Made by a program: the position numbers and the translations under genes. From the NCBI GenBank assembly GCA_963169105.1, contig OY720632.1, forward strand, positions 1,674,001-1,738,000: DNA of 64,000 bases, written 5' to 3'. Source of the stretch: Ceriagrion tenellum (taxonomy: Eukaryota > Arthropoda > Insecta > Odonata > Coenagrionidae). Shown here one piece after another: positions 60,686-64,000 of the stretch; the stretch's first letter is position 1; each line of letters opens with the position of its first letter. The notes beneath the pieces are model-generated. The model saw only the letters and a program-made list of their open reading frames with translations. It had not been told where the DNA came from and did not search any database.

Positions 60686-61885
60686 CTAATCTTGCTTAGC
60701 CTGACCCCTTGGGATATTGGGTCGCCTAAAGCGGTTCCTTCTCCTTCCCTGTTTAGCATGGAGGATATCAGTCTCCGAGAGGTATTCGTCCTCCTCCATT
60801 GATTCCGGTTGATCCAACTTCATCAACCCGGAAGGGCCGGGAGACTGAGACTTCACGCGTGTCTGATTTCCGGAAGAGATATTTTGTGGGTTCTTCTTGG
60901 GAGAGCCCGATTTTGCTGCTTTGGTGTTATTGGCCGGTTTTGAAGCCTTATCCGGCTTGGCAGGTCCATTATTTTCGTTCTTTGTTTCCTCAGTCACACT
61001 AGTTTCTGTCTGGGTGCCTATTGTTGTCTTTGATGTTGGAGTGGCAGCAACAGATGCCCAAGACTTGGAGAAAGTTGAGCCTACACGGGCTCTAAATGCT
61101 TTTCTAGCTTTTATGTATGGTACCTTTTCTAAAGTTTTAATTTTCATGATTTCCCGCTCCTCCATCATCTTGGGACACTGACGAGAATAAACAGGGTGTT
61201 TACCCTCGCAGTTCACGCAGTGTGCTTCTTTATTACAATCCGCATCACCATGCGCGTCCATGCCACAGCGGGGGCAGGTGGCCTTGCCCTCACACCGAGG
61301 TGCGATGTGGCCAAAGTGCTGGCAATTAAAACAACGCATGGGAGCAGGGATATATGGCCGTACCGGGACTGATTCGTACCCAATATACACCTTGTCGGGG
61401 AGGTTGTCGAGAGCAAAGGTTAGAACTACAGATGTCGTGTTCTTTATTTCTCCATTGCGGCGAGTAGTAAGCCGACGGACGTCTGTGACCCCCTGAGAGG
61501 CCATCTCTGTCTTTATCTCATCGACTTCTATGTAAAGCAGGTCAAAATGACTTATGACTCCCCGACTGGTGTTCAGGGTGCGGTGCACCTCAACCGAAAC
61601 GGGAATGTCATGGAGCATCTTCGTTTCCAACAGCTTTTCGCTCTGCATCAGGTTGTTGGTTTCTATTAAGAGAGTACCATCGCGCAATTTCTTAGCTGAT
61701 TTAAGTTCCCCAGGTATTTGGCAAGATAAAGCTTTTCTAATTAGGAAGGGAGATACCTTCTTAAAGGACTCCCCTGCCTTTTCGCATTTCATAATTACAA
61801 AGCGTTTGTTTCCAATAATAACCTTTTCTCCTCCGTCCGTATCCGGACGGGATCTTTTTGGTGGTGGAAACGTTTTGTTATCCAT
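60686..61885 (-). CDS. Element 3 ORF1, gag-like nucleic-acid-binding protein, intact
   Basis: 399 codons, ATG at 61885 (MDNKTFPPPKRSRP), stop at 60686, no interruption. The RRM-like N-terminal region includes FKKVSPFLIRKAL, KLRDGTLLIET and HRTLNTSRGVIS. Zinc knuckles: C185-C188-H193-C198, C204-C207-H212-C217, and the atypical C223-C226-H230-C237 (CX2CX3HX6C). The C-terminal third is Ser/Pro/Lys-rich and ends in a basic GRRRNRFRRPNIPRGQ stretch. The start is chosen by agreement with elements 1 and 2 and lies just inside the 5' UTR hairpin. ORF1 is intact while ORF2 of the same copy is badly decayed. Confidence 0.88.
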   Translation of the reverse strand: MDNKTFPPPKRSRPDTDGGEKVIIGNKRFVIMKCEKAGESFKKVSPFLIRKALSCQIPGELKSAKKLRDGTLLIETNNLMQSEKLLETKMLHDIPVSVEVHRTLNTSRGVISHFDLLYIEVDEIKTEMASQGVTDVRRLTTRRNGEIKNTTSVVLTFALDNLPDKVYIGYESVPVRPYIPAPMRCFNCQHFGHIAPRCEGKATCPRCGMDAHGDADCNKEAHCVNCEGKHPVYSRQCPKMMEEREIMKIKTLEKVPYIKARKAFRARVGSTFSKSWASVAATPTSKTTIGTQTETSVTEETKNENNGPAKPDKASKPANNTKAAKSGSPKKNPQNISSGNQTRVKSQSPGPSGLMKLDQPESMEEDEYLSETDILHAKQGRRRNRFRRPNIPRGQAKQD

Positions 61886-61945
61886 ACCACAGAAAACTTC
61901 ATCCTACGGGCTCCCCACCCACCACGGAGCCACACATTCGGGACG

Positions 61946-61966
61946 CCACACCGCCAGCCGGTGTGG
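61946..61966 (-). other. Conserved 8-bp-stem hairpin, element 3
   Basis: CCACACCG/CGGTGTGG with loop CCAGC. Stem unchanged relative to elements 1 and 2. Confidence 0.75.
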
Positions 61967-62382
61967 TCGCCAGGGCTACCCGCGGGATATAGCACCCTAG
62001 AGGTGGTTGTCTGTCTCGGGTTTGGTCTTCGACGCAACGGGCCCACCTAACCGAGTGCCTCCGACCGTCCTACGCAGACCCCCACCTCTCTAGCACTCGC
62101 CAGCGAACGCATCGGAAAGCCGGTTGACCGGAGGTGGCTAGCCCCCGGCCTCCCGTTTACGGGGAATCCGGGGCCAAAGTGGGGTCTTGAACTCCGGCCC
62201 ATACTGGGCATCCGACACCCGGCTGGGTGCCGGAGAACTCACCCACCAGGGTTCCCATCCCCCCTTACGGGTCTCCATGCACGGCAAACACATGGGTGGA
62301 TCTTGGCAAGATGATATCGCCGGTCCGATATGTCCGGACGCTACCCTAGCTGACCTGGGGGTTTGTTTTCGGGGTTTTCTCC

Positions 62383-62456
62383 CCGCCCTTTTAGTCGCCT
62401 CTTACGACAAGCAGGGATACTGCGGGAGTATTCTCCATCCCCCTACCCGCAGGGGT
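62383..62456 (-). other. Near-invariant 74-bp 5' terminal module, element 3
   Basis: By eye identical to 50502-50575. It ends at GGGGT immediately before the right target copy. Confidence 0.85.
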
Positions 62457-64000
62457 AGTGTTATTACCTTTATTGTTTGGTAGACAATAAAAAATTCCCT
62501 TCAGATTTATTTTCTCACAAGTTTCTGCAGTTGGATTGGGAGAATTTGGATTATATCCAATGCTTGAAATGTCTTTCTATTTTATATTGCGTACCAAAAC
62601 AAGTTTTTACAGACGTATATATGAGGGTTATAAGTATTTGCACTGGATAAATACTATATGAAACAAGTATTGAAGTGTGTTTTAAATTGATTTGCTTGAT
62701 CATGTTTTGGATCAAATTCAGAATTATATTCATATCCTTTTCACTCGTATAAATAATTTATGATAATAAAACGGTATCTCGGAAACTAGAAAAAAGAATG
62801 CAAATACATCTTCTTGCTCATTTCAGGTTGGAATATGTGATGTTACGAAGAAATAAATAAATACTCGTATTTATTTCTCATTTCAGTGATTGATTTTCGA
62901 ACGTGATATCACTTTTATTTCTTAGTAGACGATACGAACTTCCCTTCAGATTTATTTTCCCACAACTTTCTGTAGTGTAATGGGAGAATTTTGATTATAT
63001 CCATTATTTGAAATGTCTTTCCATTTCATATTGCGTTCCAAAACAAGTTTTTGCAAACGTATATATGAGGGTTATTAGTATTTGCACTGGATAAATCCTA
63101 TATGAATCTATTTTGGAAGTGTGTTTTAAAATGATTTGTTTGACCATTTTTTGGATCAAATTCAGAATTATATTAAAATCCTTTTCACTCGTATAAATTT
63201 TTTATGATAATAATTCGGTATCTCGGAAACTAGATAAAGGAATGCAGTTACGTATCTCTGATGATTTCAGGTTGGAATATGTGATGTCAACGAGGAAATT
63301 AATAAATACTCGTATTTATTTCTCATTTCTATAATTGCTTTTCGAACGAGATATCACTTTTATTGTTCGGTAGACAATAGGAACTTCCCTTCAGATTTAT
63401 TTTCTCACAACTTTCTGTAGTTGAAATGGGAGAATTTGAATTATATACAATGCTTGAAATGTCTTTCTATTTTACATTGCGTTCCTAAACAAGTTTTAGC
63501 AGACTTATATATGAGGGTTATTAGTATTTGCACAGGATAAATCCTATATGAAACAAGTATATAAGTGTGTTTTAAAATGATTTGCTTGATCATTTTTTGG
63601 ATCAAATTCAAAACTATATTCATATCCTTTTCACTCGTATAAATAATTAATGATAATAAAACGGTATCTCGGAAACTATAAAAACGCCTCCAGTTACATC
63701 TGCTTGCTCATTTCAGGTTGGAATATGTGATGTCAACGAGAAAATAAATAAATACTCGTATTTATTTCTCATTTCAATGATTGATTTTCGAACGTGATAT
63801 CACTTTTATTGTTTGGTAGACAATAGAAACTTCCCCTTAGATTTATATTCTCACAACTCTGTAGTTGAAATGGGAGAATTAGGATTATATCCAATGCTTG
63901 AAATGTCTTTCTATTTTATATTGCGTTCCAAAACAAGTTCTTGCAGACGTATATATGAGGGTTATTAGTATTTACACTGGAAAAATCCTATATAAAACAA
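62457..64000. repeat. Satellite, right flank, diverged and running off the window
   Basis: About three and a half monomers. It resumes after the right target copy (62458-62469) in the correct phase: TTTATTGTTTGGTAGACAAT follows dyad B as in other monomers. Many private changes (TTACGAAGAAATAAATAAA, TTTCTTAGTAGACGATACG, TTCGAACGAGATATCAC) show that it was not homogenised with the main array. No gene is visible. Confidence 0.93.

Larger units (their letters stand above)
56817..62456 (-). mobile_element. Element 3: full-length I-clade retrotransposon in the satellite
   Basis: About 5.64 kb with the conserved 74-bp 5' terminus at 62383-62456 and a CTAC-repeat 3' tail at 56817-56834. ORF1 is intact, ORF2 decayed. 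It is flanked by a near-exact 12-bp target duplication and inserted directly into satellite. The coding regions differ clearly from elements 1 and 2, so it is a separate subfamily or an older lineage. Confidence 0.92.
61886..62456 (-). promoter_or_regulatory. Element 3 5' UTR, presumed internal promoter region
   Basis: A 571-bp leader with the hairpin at 61946-61966 and the 74-bp terminal module at 62383-62456. It is similar in layout to the leaders of elements 1 and 2 but differs in sequence between the conserved patches. Confidence 0.6.

Overview
The window looks like insect (arthropod) heterochromatin, possibly pericentromeric. It holds no host gene, tRNA or rRNA that I can support. It consists of one AT-rich tandem satellite, monomer about 440-446 bp, into which non-LTR retrotransposons have inserted. 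The taxon is inferred from the retroelement clades (I-like elements with endonuclease, reverse transcriptase and RNase H; a Jockey-like element); I cannot name a species.

Layout. 1-2364: 5' part of an I-clade element on the minus strand (element 1), cut by the window edge, with intact ORF1 and an open ORF2 start. 2365-42980: about 40.6 kb of satellite, roughly 90 monomers. Its left half is a mosaic of kilobase-scale duplications. Its right half (about 22815-41290) is a higher-order repeat (HOR) of four very similar copies whose lengths differ by whole monomers (11, 11, 9 and 12). 42981-55566: a GC-rich Jockey-like element on the minus strand, about 6.8 kb without its insert, carrying 5' UTR tandem repeats. 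Its reverse transcriptase is split by a complete I-clade element (element 2, 44813-50576) flanked by a 12-bp target duplication. Element 2 itself carries a 52-bp stub of another I-type 3' end inside ORF1, with a 13-bp target duplication. 55567-56816: more diverged satellite. 56817-62456: a third I-clade element (element 3) with intact ORF1 and decayed ORF2, inserted in a palindrome of the satellite. 62457-64000: diverged satellite.

How the parts relate. Three nesting levels can be read directly: satellite, then Jockey-like element, then I-like element 2, then the 52-bp stub. All recovered insertions lie on the minus strand. The three I-like elements share an almost invariant 74-bp 5' terminus and an 8-bp-stem hairpin upstream of ORF1, although their coding regions are clearly diverged. 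The satellite monomer carries two strong dyads and one weaker inverted repeat, candidates for protein binding or non-B structure. Identities and copy counts were judged by eye; block edges inside the satellite are accurate to tens of bases.
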